Below, one piece after another: positions 1-10,919 of a stretch of DNA of 64,000 bases. The notes below the pieces were generated by a model, which saw nothing but the letters and a program-made list of their open reading frames with translations, made no database searches and was not told the origin of the DNA. Location: contig NC_031502.1 in assembly GCF_000237925.1 (NCBI RefSeq), positions 14,682,434 to 14,746,433 on the forward strand, written 5' to 3'. The stretch is from Schistosoma mansoni. Lineage: Eukaryota; Platyhelminthes; Trematoda; Strigeidida; Schistosomatidae. The translations under genes and the position numbers were made by a program. Positions within the stretch are counted from its first letter, which is position 1. The number at the start of each line of letters is the position of its first letter.

Positions 1-37
1 AATCTGGTCCAAGCTTTTTCAAGGAATTAATTCCCAG

Positions 38-237
38 NNNNNNNNNNNNNNNNNNNNNNNNNNNNNNNNNNNNNNNNNNNNNNNNNNNNNNNNNNNNNNN
101 NNNNNNNNNNNNNNNNNNNNNNNNNNNNNNNNNNNNNNNNNNNNNNNNNNNNNNNNNNNNNNNNNNNNNNNNNNNNNNNNNNNNNNNNNNNNNNNNNNNN
201 NNNNNNNNNNNNNNNNNNNNNNNNNNNNNNNNNNNNN
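38..237. other. Assembly gap of 200 N
   Basis: Exactly 200 consecutive N, the usual placeholder for a scaffold join of unknown size. The true distance is therefore unknown. The sequence right after the gap is Penelope-like terminal repeat, and such repeats are a plausible cause of the break. Confidence 0.99.
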
Positions 238-500
238 TAAGTCGCTTCTTCAGAGAATAAATAACCAAATTAACATTAATCCAACTTTAAATAGTACAAA
301 GGAACAACATGAATATTCGTGTTGGTTATTTATTCTCTGAAGAAGTGACTTACACTGAGTCCCGAAACGTCATAAAATCTAATTTTTGTACTCATTGGGA
401 TATTACAAATATATTATTTATTTATAACAATCTACCCAATGCTCAAATTATCAAATCAAAACGTGATAATGATACCCACAAATTTCCTAACTGATTTCCA
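238..500. repeat. Penelope-like terminal repeat (pLTR) pieces, head-to-head
   Basis: The stretch 322-500 matches, on the opposite strand, the repeat at about 2850-3085 near the Penelope-like endonuclease gene. The first 31 bases (238-268) are the reverse complement of 322-352 with one mismatch, leaving a 53-base loop. Penelope-like elements are known to carry pLTRs that often appear in inverted arrangement next to 5'-truncated copies, and this junction fits that. A short open frame through it (309-494) is considered chance. Confidence 0.65.
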
Positions 501-503
501 AAG

Positions 504-1034
504 ACCGTTCCTAAACACTACTCTTGTCCTTTTAAATTTTTATGATATTAAGTTAACATCTAATCAGCATCTGATATGATAATCATGTATAAACCTCACT
601 ATAAAAGACTTTATTTAGAATGAAAGTAATATAAAAGCGTACCTGTAGTAGATGTATTTAAAGGGGAAAATAAATAACAACCTTTTAAAAGTTTACCGGA
701 CATTGTTTTGGTCTTTGTTATCAAGTACAGAGTCTTTCCGGGTCCTTATAAAAGATTTCAAACAAGTACTGTAACTACAGTAACTAAAAGAACTACTTAT
801 AACACAGTTAGACCCACTGAAAGATATCATCATATTTGAAATGCTCCCCGTTTGTACCAACACACTCATCCTGTCTTCGTTTTCATTGCCACAAACAATC
901 AGGGAATTCACATGGAGATAGAGTCTTCAAATTCCTCGTCGTCTTACGTTTATCGTTTCCGTAAAAATATGTTTTGATTCAGTGGACATGAAGTCTACAT
1001 GACAAACTAGCGTCAGCTAGATTAGCATTAAAAA
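504..1034. other. No gene recognised
   Basis: AT-rich sequence with only short open frames. No exon with membrane-segment coding potential was found that could supply the missing first part of the otopetrin gene. Confidence 0.5.
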
Positions 1035-1170
1035 CCACTAAACATTGGCTAGCTGCTTTGTCCTAGTACAAAACAAATCAGCAGTAAGCATTCACGACTC
1101 CACCAACGTTCGAACCCGGAACTTTCAGGTCTTTCAGAGAGTCCTTAACCTTCTGACCCCTGAGTTGGTA
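1035..1170 (-). mobile_element. Decayed tRNA-related SINE (Sm-alpha type)
   Basis: Read on the minus strand, this holds a pol III B-box-like GGGTTCGAAC followed by a segment aligning with the hammerhead region of the better copy near 3.2 kb (ACTGCTGA ... AGGACAAAG). The core is degraded: GAAA has become CAAA and the stem II spacing is altered. The 66-codon open frame over 1045-1245 on the + strand is a by-product of this repeat, not a gene. Confidence 0.55.
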
Positions 1171-1339
1171 CCTATCTGTTTAGATTTCTGGCTTCAATCA
1201 ATTCTCGCTGCTGCACAATCATCTTTAAAGGTCATTGGTGAGTGACAGCCTCACATTTGATATGGTTGATCTCTACATTTTATGGCTGCTTTTCAGAGTT
1301 GACAGGAGTAAGACCTAAACGTACTGGGCTCGGTCATCA

Positions 1340-1430
1340 GTGGGATCGTGGACGCTCACTGCTAACAAGTCCATACTGGAACGAAACAGCCGTCCAAGTG
1401 TTTCTGGTTTCCACTGGTTGTCAGTTCGTT
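1340..1430 (+). mobile_element. Partial SINE with a broken hammerhead core
   Basis: The segment aligns with the ribozyme half of the SINE near 3.2 kb, from the GGGATCGTGGA box through the CCAAGTGTTTC box. The conserved CTGANGA box reads CTAACAA here, so self-cleavage is not expected, although GAAA and the GTC cleavage triplet remain. The tRNA-like half is missing. It lies 170 bp from an oppositely oriented copy. Confidence 0.55.
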
Positions 1431-2055
1431 ATGTAAATTGTAAAAAACAACACTATTCACAAGTGCCTTACACTATCAGTGAATATATTTAAATCACAAG
1501 TTAATGCCTTCTAGAAAACCAGCCAACACCAAAAGATACTATGCATTTAATTTTTTTGAACTGGTAACTTTAGAGACAAGCAAAACCCTACTTTTAACTG
1601 TGTTTAATTCACGCCTTCACATTTTTTCTCCAAGCATATAAACGTTCAAGTCTAGTGTTATGGGTCCGAATTAAAGACTAGATAAAACGACTGGCTAGCA
1701 TAGTCCTTTTTAATGGCTTCCAGCTAATGTTAGTTCTTTGGGAAAACTACCGGACATAATCCACTCAGCAAAAGCTTATTAGTAAAAGAAGACATTTTAC
1801 TGAATAAATCAGTGCACAAATAATATTCCCAGTTTAGCGTTTAATTCATAAGTTGATTGACCGACAAAAAGCTTACTTATTCTAAACCAATCAACTGAGA
1901 CGAAATCAAACCTTCAAACATAAGTTCATGCAAACGTTTCTAGGTTTATGCCTAGTTTTATGCTTTGAAACTTAAAGTTCATCTGGGAAATAATTATTTA
2001 CTATTATACTTAGTGTCTGTCTTCTGTTACTAACTTTACTTTCATTTTTTTCTAG

Positions 2056-2204
2056 TGTTTGCGGCTATGTCTATCGTTCACTCAGCTACAAGATGTTATG
2101 AAATTGCGAAGAAGTATCCGTTACATGCGGCCTCTATCATTTACATATTTTTCAAAATTCTGTTCTTTATCACTCAGACTGTATTTTTGCTACTTTTACA
2201 CCGT
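2056..2204 (+). CDS. OTOP: Otopetrin, internal exon (middle membrane segments)
   Basis: The exon follows a pyrimidine-rich tract ending TTTTTTCTAG and stops at a consensus GTAAGT donor (2205-2210). It enters with one codon base owed by the previous exon and leaves in phase 0. The peptide begins FAAMSIVHSATRCYE, then has a hydrophobic span IIYIFFKILFFITQTVFLLLL and ends LLHR. This is the otopetrin pattern of a start-of-helix motif, a loop, and a helix rich in Phe and Thr-Gln. Otopetrins are plasma-membrane proton channels of 12 helices. Earlier exons with the first helices were not found and may lie before the window or in the gap. Identification rests mainly on the later exons. Confidence 0.75.
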
Positions 2205-2849
2205 GTAAGTTCCCAATTTTTGTTTAAAAACAACTATGTATTTATTTGCAATGAAAACATATTTCTCGTAAAAAAAATCTATCCATTTCAGATAGAGATA
2301 ATGTAAATTATTTTTAAATTATAATCCATCTGATGAGTCGAAGATCACAGATGGACACAGATGTGAAGTTAATGTCAACATATGTTGTAGTACATATAAA
2401 TATGTTTTCCTTTCTCAGAGATTAATAAACAGATCAAAAGAAAAACACAACATAAATACAAGGTTCATTTTATCACATAGGGATCATGTTCTGAAGACTT
2501 TATTAGGTTTAAAGTTTCCTTCATTGCTAACTGATATCAAATGAAAAACCATTAAAATTCATCTACACCGATTATATGTTCCCCTCTAAAATGGGACTCA
2601 ACAACATCAAATCTGTTCACTCCTGCATAGTTTGGAACGAAAAACTTCTTGGTTGCTGTAAAGTATAACAAAGTTTAATCATCCATTCAAAACCCAGAGT
2701 ATTGATAGTAACTTCTTCACGACCGGTTAGTTGTAGTCATTCATAGCAACTAATGGGAAATTATAATGGGTGAATAATACTGATCATCATATTTCCTCAT
2801 TGTTTCCTTTAGCAATAATAATGAACCCCCTTTTAAAAGGAGTTTCAGC
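2205..2849. other. Otopetrin intron, no feature seen
   Basis: First part of the intron after the 2056-2204 exon. It is AT-rich, with a 34-codon read-through extension of the exon frame and nothing else recognisable before the Penelope-like repeat starts. Confidence 0.5.
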
Positions 2850-3085
2850 AATTCATGGATATTATGAGTGTTCCTCGTACCCAGTTTCTACTATCCAGAA
2901 TAAACTTTTACTTTATGGGTATCATTACCAAGTTTTGATTTGATGATTTTGAATAAATTGAGCATTGAGTAGATTGTTATAAATAAATAATATATTTGTA
3001 ATATCCCAATGAGTACAAAAATTAGATTTTATGACGTTTCATGACTCGGTGTAAGTCACTTCTTCAGAGAATAAATAACCAAATT

Positions 3086-3368
3086 AACGGTTGCTCGAAC
3101 TTCGTGGATTGGTTGAAGTTAGACATTAACACCGTTGGATGCCGGCTCAGTGATCTATCGGTTAAATGCTCTGGCTCGAGACTAGTAGGCCCTAGGTTCG
3201 AATCTCGCGAGTGCGGGATCGTGGATGCGCACTGCTGAGGAGTCCCATAATAGGACGAAACGGCCGTCCAGTGCTTCCAGGTTTTCCATGTTGGTCTAGC
3301 TTTAATTGACTCATGATTTCAACTATGAAAAACACTGAAATCTCCACAAAACTCCTTCTGAACCAAGT
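3086..3368 (+). mobile_element. tRNA-related SINE (Sm-alpha type) inside the Penelope pLTR
   Basis: The tRNA-like part has an A-box-like GGCTCAGTGATCTAT region and a clear B box GGTTCGAATC near 3195-3204. It is followed by the hammerhead domain and a 3' part ending in AACTATGAAAAACACTG. Compared with the uninterrupted pLTR at 238-330, the pLTR sequence stops at AAATTAAC and resumes at TTTAAATAG, so the SINE landed in the older Penelope repeat. Schistosome Sm-alpha SINEs are known to encode hammerhead ribozymes. No clear target duplication was seen. Copies of the same family occur at about 1340, 42.9 kb and 57.9 kb. Confidence 0.8.
3223..3280 (+). ncRNA. Hammerhead ribozyme of the SINE, core intact
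   Basis: All conserved parts are present in order. The stem I strand GGATGCGCACTG is followed by the box CTGAGGA (3235-3241, fits CUGANGA). Stem II is GTCC/GGAC closing a short loop (3242-3256). GAAA follows at 3257-3260, then a minimal self-complementary stem III (CGGCCG), the GTC cleavage triplet (3266-3268) and the stem I partner CAGTGCTTCC. Cleavage is predicted after C3268. The very short stem III is typical of the schistosome ribozyme. Known biology is the self-cleaving Sm-alpha family; activity of this copy is inferred. Confidence 0.75.
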
Positions 3369-3591
3369 TTAAATAGTACAACGGAACAACACGAATATTA
3401 GGTGCGATCAATCAAAAAACAGGTCTGAATTAATCAATGTCATGTCATTTCGGTCAAGGTGATTCATAAGCGACATGTATGTAAATTTGTGTGTGTATGT
3501 GTGCACTGTTAATGATGAAAAATGTATGACCTTTATAATGATAAAGGATAGAGTTTAATTTGTAAGGTAATAGTGTGAATTGTATATAATA

Positions 3592-4176
3592 TCAGACTAG
3601 GTGACTAGGATTGATAGTCCAAGTAAGATGTATGGTAAGGCCTTCCTTTCTATTGAGAGAAGTAGGATTAAGCATTATATGGAACGCTTCAGCTACTCTC
3701 CTTTCTTTGTAATTGGAAAAACCATTTTGTAATATTTTGATATTTTTGAAGTCGATTTGATGATTGTTGAAAATAGTGTGAACTGCTATTGACGATTTAA
3801 TTTGAAGTCTATGCAGTTCTACAGGATTATTAGGAAGTTTCTTTGTGTACCTAATATATTCTTTGGCACGAGTCAAGATTTCTCGAGATGACTCTCCAAT
3901 ATAGAAGGCATCACAATCGATACAGCCTAATTTGTAGACGCAGTTCTGTGTAGACATGAATGGGATTTTTTCTTTTAATCGAACTAAAGTATCTCGAAGT
4001 GTGTTCGTTGTTTTGTAATATACTTTAATTCTGTATTGTCTTAAGATCCTTTGGAGTTCTTCTGTTGTGCCATGACAGTATGGTAGAACTGCAGTACCAA
4101 TCCATGGCAGTTCATTCGAATTATTATTATTGCGCACTGAACCATCTTGTTTTAATATACTTCTAATAATCTTCAT
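3592..4176 (-). CDS. GIY-YIG endonuclease part of a Penelope-like element
   Basis: An uninterrupted 194-codon frame. The first 75 residues resemble the linker after the reverse transcriptase of Penelope-like elements (LPYCHGTTEELQRILRQY and KTTNTLRDTLVRLKEKIP). The GIY-YIG nuclease follows: VYKLGC at about 80-85, a CX2C pair (C85, C88), FYIGESSR at 91-98, an arginine-rich helix, H132, and the catalytic-type glutamate in RRVAEAF at about 163. The reverse transcriptase itself is absent, so this is a 5'-truncated copy that still reads through. The ATG is simply the first in the frame. Use in the cell is not implied. Confidence 0.8.
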   Translation of the reverse strand: MKIIRSILKQDGSVRNNNNSNELPWIGTAVLPYCHGTTEELQRILRQYRIKVYYKTTNTLRDTLVRLKEKIPFMSTQNCVYKLGCIDCDAFYIGESSREILTRAKEYIRYTKKLPNNPVELHRLQIKSSIAVHTIFNNHQIDFKNIKILQNGFSNYKERRVAEAFHIMLNPTSLNRKEGLTIHLTWTINPSHLV

Positions 4177-4325
4177 AAAAAAATGATTAAATTGTAAGAT
4201 ACTAATTACATTCTTTTGTTCACTTTGTTTGTCCTCTTCTGAGTCACGAAACGTCAGAAAATCTAATTTTTCTACTCATTGGGATATTTCAAAAATGGAT
4301 ATTACAAATATATTATTTATTTAAA

Positions 4326-6332
4326 ACTATTACTTTGTTTATTCACATCATTTTAGTGATGTTCTAATCCTGTCTATTGGGATTATCTAAACGAGAGAGT
4401 GAATAATGTAATAAGTAGTATATTGCTCTAATTTTATGGGACTTCTATTGGTGAGTTTATGTTGAAATGCAAACTGTTTAAGCAATCAAGATTTATTCGT
4501 TTCTGGATGTACTAATCAGTCTAATTCGGTCGACCTTGTGTTTAAAATATATCTTAGTAACTGCGACCGAAATAAAAGATTGTGTGACCATTAGTTTGGT
4601 AGCTTCTAAAGGTACACACTAGCAACTGATATTACTTGAAGTAATTGCAAAAAATTATATCCATTTATACATAAACACTAGACTAGATACTGGATTCCTA
4701 GTTTAGAAATTGTGAGAACACTTGATTTGGACGCCTTTTACAAATTTATCAAGAACATGACCCAATCAAAAATATAGGATCCTTGCTATACGGATACACT
4801 ATGATAAGATAACTGGTAAATTGAAAAGCAATCCGAATATACCAGGTGGCTAGGGGTGGGATCGATGGTTACAAAAAGAGAGTGAGTATTTTATTGCTTG
4901 AGTATTTTAGGAATTCGGTTACGCTTAGTATATACTAAATTAAACCAACGTAACTAATAACCACATCTATAATGTTAGGCATAATGCTCCTTCAGGATTT
5001 TTAATAGTAATATGCATACATATATCGTTCATTCACATAAATAAATCGAATGTAAACCTGTTTGTCTTGTTTTCCCTACGATCTTATCGCTTAAATATAG
5101 CATTATTTAAAGACAACTGTCCAACTGTTATTTATTTTATGCACGAGCATAATTACTTTTAAAAAGATCAATAATCTTTAATGAATATTTATGAAGAAAT
5201 TCAATTAAAAACCTTGTTATGAAACACTTTTTGAAGATATCATTATTCCACCTTTTTCCATCAATTGAAATCCTTACTTTGAAAAAACAAATTACTTGAA
5301 GAAAAATATAAATCTACATCACAGCCAACATGGAAAAGCTAACAAAACAAACCCAGTCAGTAACATGAATGATAAATAGATGCCACACTTGTCTCAATAA
5401 AATGTCCGTTACTTTATCTGTATATACATTTTTATCAGAATTACTGAAAGTCTAGTAAATCTCTTGTTTTTTACAAAAACATCCCTTCAGGTGACTTGAC
5501 TGATAAATATTTTGCTTATGCTCTAGGAGACTTGGTAAATATTCATCTGTTAAGGTGAGAGAATTGATTTATTATGTTTTTGTGGATAAATTACTTCTTA
5601 TTATAAAAGCAACATATTTACTACGGTTAAATACTTTATAGTGAGGCAAAAGAAATTTTCGTTTACTACAGCTAAATTTTCAACAAACAGTTCTGTAACT
5701 TGGTCAACAACTAATGAAGTGAAGACAAAATTGTTGATTATGAGATCATCCTACATACAACTGTACATTAAACTTGTTTATTGGATCTTTTGTTTCATAA
5801 TTCTTTTCTTAAATGGGTTGTTATAAATCGAAATCCAGATACCTCTAAGGAATCACGCTTATTTCTCTGCACCGTAACAGATGTACAGTCTGAACAGCAT
5901 TATATAACCGAAGGTTCATGGCGACAGTTAGTTTTAAGTTATTTTGGTCAAACTAGATAACGTTTTATACAATGAATGGGGCATTTTTTATTCATAAATG
6001 AAAGGGAAACGTGTTTCTAACTCTCATTCTAACCAACATATAGCTATAATGAACGATGAGCTTTGACGTTTAGATCGGATATCTGATTCAAACTTAATCT
6101 TTCCTGGTATCATTTAAGAAACAAACACAATCGTGTTTGTTTCTTAAATGATAACAGCAATGACTAAAAACTAAATGACTAAGGTGTACGATAAATTCAA
6201 TACCTATAGGAATTTGTTTCTTCATGCTTAAACAAAACAGAAAATTATTACATGTGAATAAATGCTATTTTATTAATAATATATAAATAAATTTTGTCCT
6301 TTTAGCATTTTTCCAATGTTTCATTTTTACAG
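4326..6332. other. Otopetrin intron, remainder
   Basis: Two kilobases between the Penelope-like copy and the next otopetrin exon. I see no coding exon. A 61-codon open frame at 5641-5826 starts from GTG, lacks any recognisable motif and is taken as chance. A near-perfect hairpin at 6109-6152 is listed separately. Confidence 0.5.
6109..6152. repeat. Perfect 20-bp inverted repeat with 4-base loop
   Basis: Arms 6109-6128 and 6133-6152 are exact reverse complements around the loop AATC, 180 bp before an otopetrin exon. In RNA from either strand this would be a 20-bp uninterrupted hairpin. No terminator-type U tract follows and the flanks do not extend the stem. Confidence 0.9.
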
Positions 6333-6611
6333 ATAGTAATTCTTGTGAGAATACGAATCTTCAGTTTTATACTACTACACATTCTAACGGTGAATCTGTG
6401 CATCTGGTCAGATGCTGTTATTAAAAAAATATCTAAGAGTATTGGAACTTTGGCTGTTCTAAATGTGACTGTTGTACATAAAAAGTATGAACTAGCGGCA
6501 ACAAATTATTTTCTCCCTGCAGTACCAGAATATTGTGCGATTGCTGTGGCTGTAGTTTACGAATTGTTACATCGTGTTGGGCAGTTGAAGCAAATCGAAT
6601 GTCAACATGAA
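6333..6611 (+). CDS. OTOP: Otopetrin, internal exon (middle helices)
   Basis: The exon follows TTCATTTTTACAG and ends at GAA|GTAAGA. Both ends are in phase 0 and it adds 93 codons directly after LLHR of the previous exon. The peptide carries FSFILLHILTVNLCIWSDAV, which fits the otopetrin signature in which a helix of the form HxxxTNLCxW precedes a basic or acidic loop. A second hydrophobic span, YFLPAVPEYCAIAVAVVYELL, matches the 'EYSLI' helix that follows the variable extracellular loop in the family. The loop between them is short (about 40 residues). Confidence 0.85.
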
Positions 6612-9600
6612 GTAAGATGCATATATGTTTACATAAATTTAAACACTAAAGACAGCAGAATAACGATATAATGACACTAATAATAGGAGAAACTACATAT
6701 CAGTGTATCAACCGAGAAGCATTTATATTTTTTCAAGTGATTTAAAGATAAATGTCTATTTCCTACGCAACCAGAGAGTATATACTTCAAACATATGAAA
6801 ATTCATCTAATAAAATGCTGTAGCAGTTGCATATCTGTTGAACGTATTTGACCTAAACTCTATTAAAATAATTGCGATCACCTAAATGTATCTTGATGAG
6901 AGTAGAATATGTAATCATCATTTTATACAAAACTTCCAATATAGTCCTTCTATTTCTCAAGAAATCGACCTCGCTTTTGTTTTCAACTCTGCTTATCAAT
7001 TAACAGTCAGATGAAGATATGACTTCTATACTAAGCCCACTTAGTTATTGATAGTCTAACCATCACTGGCCACTGTTATGATAGACATAACTGATTACGT
7101 TATTTATATTGATAGATTTAACCAATTTTTTGTCCTTTATACCATCAGCTTGGTCGATAAATAGTTTTCCTTGATGTCAACGCCTGGTAAAACCTCTTAA
7201 TGTTAAGTCTTTATATGCGTTTTCATTACTCTTACCATTGATCACCCTAAGTAAATTTACATATCGTAACTAAGCAATCTTTTACTGGTAATTCATAGCA
7301 ACCGGTGACTGTTCATTAGTAATGAATTTCGGAAAGTTCCTTTACTGTTTACAACCTTATGATGACCTGTATATCCATAAATATCATTAACAATGAGATA
7401 AATGTAATCTCAAAGTATCAAGTGAAAAGTTGCTAATTACACTAAAAAAAACAGTTATGTAATATTTCTTATACTAGCTTGTGATAAACGCTCATGAATA
7501 ACTTAACTACATGGTTAAATCTTGCAAACACAGTATAAAATATCTCTTATCATTATCTGATCATAACTCTAAAAAAGTATTCTTTTATTTATGAATGACA
7601 CTACATATAATGAACTCATGGAAACAGCTCATAATAGTTAGGAAAAGCTTGTATGAATCCTTAGCCTCAATGCCTTTTAGACAATAAACAGGAAAGAGGC
7701 TTTTTCTAGTAACACGAACTCTTTTGATAAATATGCTACTACATCACTCTTTATATGTCTGAGATTTGGACATTTTCGGTTTTTTCATAAATTTTCTATT
7801 TTAAGCAGGTTTTGTAATTCTTATCTGGTCAGCAAGCTTTGACTTTGAAACTATCTTTTACGAATGTATTACATTAAGGCGTTAGACATACCGTACACTA
7901 AAATTCTCTTTTTCATCACTTCTGAAATCAAGAAAGTCGTAGACAACTGCTTTTCAGCAATTTCGGCTTCTTCGGTGGTGCTCATTTTTATCTTATTCAA
8001 AAGATAAGATATATTAATTCTTCTTATTTTAATCGCATTACTGTAAAAATGTTATCATAAACTAAATTGATTGTATTTAAAATATAGCTGTAAAGTAATT
8101 TCCTGCATCTGGTTAAAACTAGATAAGTATTTCATCTAATGAAAACGTAGGTTAAAGTAACTTATTATTAACACTTCTCAGTGAAAAATTAAAACAGCCA
8201 TAATTGTCACTGTAATATTGAAATCGTCTGCAAGCTTATTACTAGATCACATTCTGACAGAATCCTAAGGAATTTGTCAGAGTTCAAATTTCTATGGTTT
8301 TCATTTGATCAAAGTATTCTAACTTAAGACAAAGAAACAGTAATTTCTAAAAAAAAACTGATCGGAAAGCACTTGCGTAGCAATTAAAACCAGCTTAACA
8401 TCATACAGAGCCAGTGTCAAAATAAAAACAAAGAGATTACTGCAGCAGAAAAAAATATCGGTTTATAAAACTGCTGAACAAACGAAACGATGATGACGAG
8501 ATAGTTGTTAAGATACTCAGCAGTGCATTAACTCAGAGTAACATGGTCATCAAAAATTGTTACACTAAACAAACTGAAGTTGTCAGATTTCTAAATCTCA
8601 ACAGCTTTTAGTGTCATTTTATTTCACATCCGCATACAAAAATAAAAAACATGGAAAAGTTATCATCAAAATTGTGAAGTCATTCATTTGTCTAATTTCC
8701 TGTCCAAATACCTATAAAATAGATTAATTTAAAACCCTGTTCACAAAGTTCCGTGATGAAGTCATTTGAAGCACTCTAAGTAAACTATGGCTTTAAATTT
8801 GAATGAATAATCTTTACATTTTGTACTATCTTCAGTTATTATAAAATAAATGAATATATTCAGTGGTAAAATATACTAATAAACTTCTTTGAATACAAAA
8901 ATGTTCAACATTCTTCACGGACCATCTTAAATTTCGTCACAATGTATGCACCCTGATCGTTTTAAAGCCAAGTAAATATTTTCGGAGAGTTAAGAAGACC
9001 GAAACAACTTTAAATCAGTAAACTGCATAGTTCTTTTTCGATAACCATATTTAATAATGGAGTGAATAATGTATAGAAAAGTGGAAAATTACTTTAAAAA
9101 TGTGTACAAACTGACGAAAATCGCTTTACATTTTTCATTTAATTGGAGTTTTATTCATTACTGGATTGATCTGAAACTCCTTATAACTGTTGAGATTAAG
9201 TGAATAATCACATGTAAATTTTTGTGACAGTGTAAAACATATTCACCATGCGTTTTAGAAGAATAACCTTCTTTCTCTTCTTATTTTGAACTTTATTGAT
9301 CCTAATCACCACAAACATTGAACTTAGTGATAAATTTTCGATTTTTGAAAGCAATGGAACTAACAATAAATTCTGTGGAACGGAAATAAGTAAACTCCAT
9401 AGCTGATGTAAATCAAAGTGTTATAAATGGTAAAGAGCTATAAGAGTGGCTTTTCTAGATTTTAATACAATAATCTACTAGTAACTTTATTACTTTTGCG
9501 ACATTTTTTCTTATTTAAATGGTCAGTCAACACTGTGTTTCGATAATGAGAGTATATTCATCAGCAGATTAAAAACTAAACGTCTCAAACTGAGTTACCT

Positions 9601-10056
9601 TAGTCTTATACTAAGTCAATTAAATTCTAATGATACCGACAAATTAAATGCAACTTGGGGTGTTAGATGAACCTCCTAATAGTCAGTGATTGTAAGACAA
9701 ACTATGAAGCAATTATCTACCTTTTTGTTAGTAACTTGAATCATATTTAAAACCACCAAAACAGAGTTAATTTATCAATCAATACTAGTATTAAATATTT
9801 AGTGAGTATTTGTAGTTTTATTTACATTGACTATCAGAATATAACTACCTGTGGACGTAATAATTACCTATATTGGAAGAAACATGTTTCCTGAACTATA
9901 TTTCCTATCAACTAAATAATACTTTTAATGTTCTGCGATAAATCCAATTTAATCAAAAGGATTTTTCAATGTAACCTTTTTAAAACGTAAGTTAGTAAAT
10001 TCTAGCCATACATGAATGTACTTGTTTTCTTTTCCTGTTTCTCTTTAAAATATTAG
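6612..10056. other. Otopetrin intron of 3.4 kb
   Basis: AT-rich throughout. I found no open frame of note, no transposon protein remnant and no structural RNA. The intron starts GTAAGA and ends ATATTAG. Confidence 0.6.
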
Positions 10057-10614
10057 AAAAAAGAAGAACATCATGTGAAATGTGTTAATCGTGGTTCCAT
10101 TGGCATCATTATTGGAACAATTATAATTTGTATTGTTATGGGAGTTGTAATGTTATTGGAGATTTGGGGGAAAAAAATTCATGATTACGTATATATTGCT
10201 CATTCAACTGAAACAAGCATACTCTTTATTATTGCATTGATATTCTGTGTTATTGGTATATGGAGTACGAGAAAATTAAAATTCTCCGTGAATTTTTCAA
10301 ATCAAAATTTAGATAGCAAATTATTAATAGTTACATTTTTTATAACTGTCACATTTTTAGTGGCATGTATTCTACTCAATATCGCATTTTTATTGGGTAA
10401 TGGTTTCAATAATAATGAACAACAGTGTCTTAAATTACATTTATTCTCAGCACTTTTAGAGTTAATACAAGTTACAGTACAGAATTTTTTCATAAATGAC
10501 TTATTCTATAGATGTTGTCACGATGCATCATATCAACAGCGTAAACCAGGCCGTGCAATGATTGCATTATTATCAGCCATAAATTTTTCATTATGGATGA
10601 TTTATAGCTTTCAG
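10057..10614 (+). CDS. OTOP: Otopetrin, exon with the late membrane helices
   Basis: The acceptor is AAATATTAG and the donor is CAG|GTAAGA, both phase 0, giving 186 codons. There are at least four hydrophobic helices: IIIGTIIICIVMGVVMLL, ILFIIALIFCVIGIW, LLIVTFFITVTFLVACILL and, near the end, AMIALLSAINFSLWMIYSFQ. The segment LFSALLELIQVTVQNFFI followed by RKPGRAMIALL is the strongest family marker: otopetrins have 'lEiiQaxlQtxFI' and then 'rKPGRxxxtFLlxxNxxxW'. The Gln-rich helix lies at the subunit and pore interface in known structures. The reading continues without a break into the last exon. Confidence 0.9.
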
Positions 10615-10883
10615 GTAAGATACCAAGTACTTTAATTTTTGTGATCTGATTACATACAATATACATACATATTTCATATGCCAGATATATCAGAAAAAAA
10701 TTATTGAGGCGATCATCTCCAAACAATTACATACTATTTTGGTCTCCATGCGGTCACAAACTTCTATTTTGTTAGAGTAATATTTTAATAAAATAAAAGT
10801 TTCCACTCAGACATTTAGAAAAACGTAAATATTATTAATGAAATGTTACTTTTTAGTCAGTTCTTTATCATGGCTTTATACTA

Positions 10884-10919
<36 letters not shown>

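Larger units (their letters stand above)
2850..4325 (-). mobile_element. Penelope-like element, 5'-truncated, with inverted end
   Basis: On the minus strand the order is: a piece of terminal repeat in inverted orientation (4325-4236), an intact endonuclease-encoding frame (4176-3592), a 3' untranslated part, and a terminal repeat running down to about 2850. The last is interrupted by a SINE (about 3086-3368). The inverted piece shares with the terminal repeat a run around ATCCCAATGAGTA and ATTTTCTGACGTTTC. This matches the known behaviour of Penelope-like elements, whose truncated copies carry an inverted pLTR. It sits in an otopetrin intron, opposite to the gene. Confidence 0.75.

Noticed and set aside
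1045-1436. Two adjacent open frames that might be an early otopetrin exon
   Set aside because: They coincide with decayed SINE sequence on opposite strands and contain no membrane segment.
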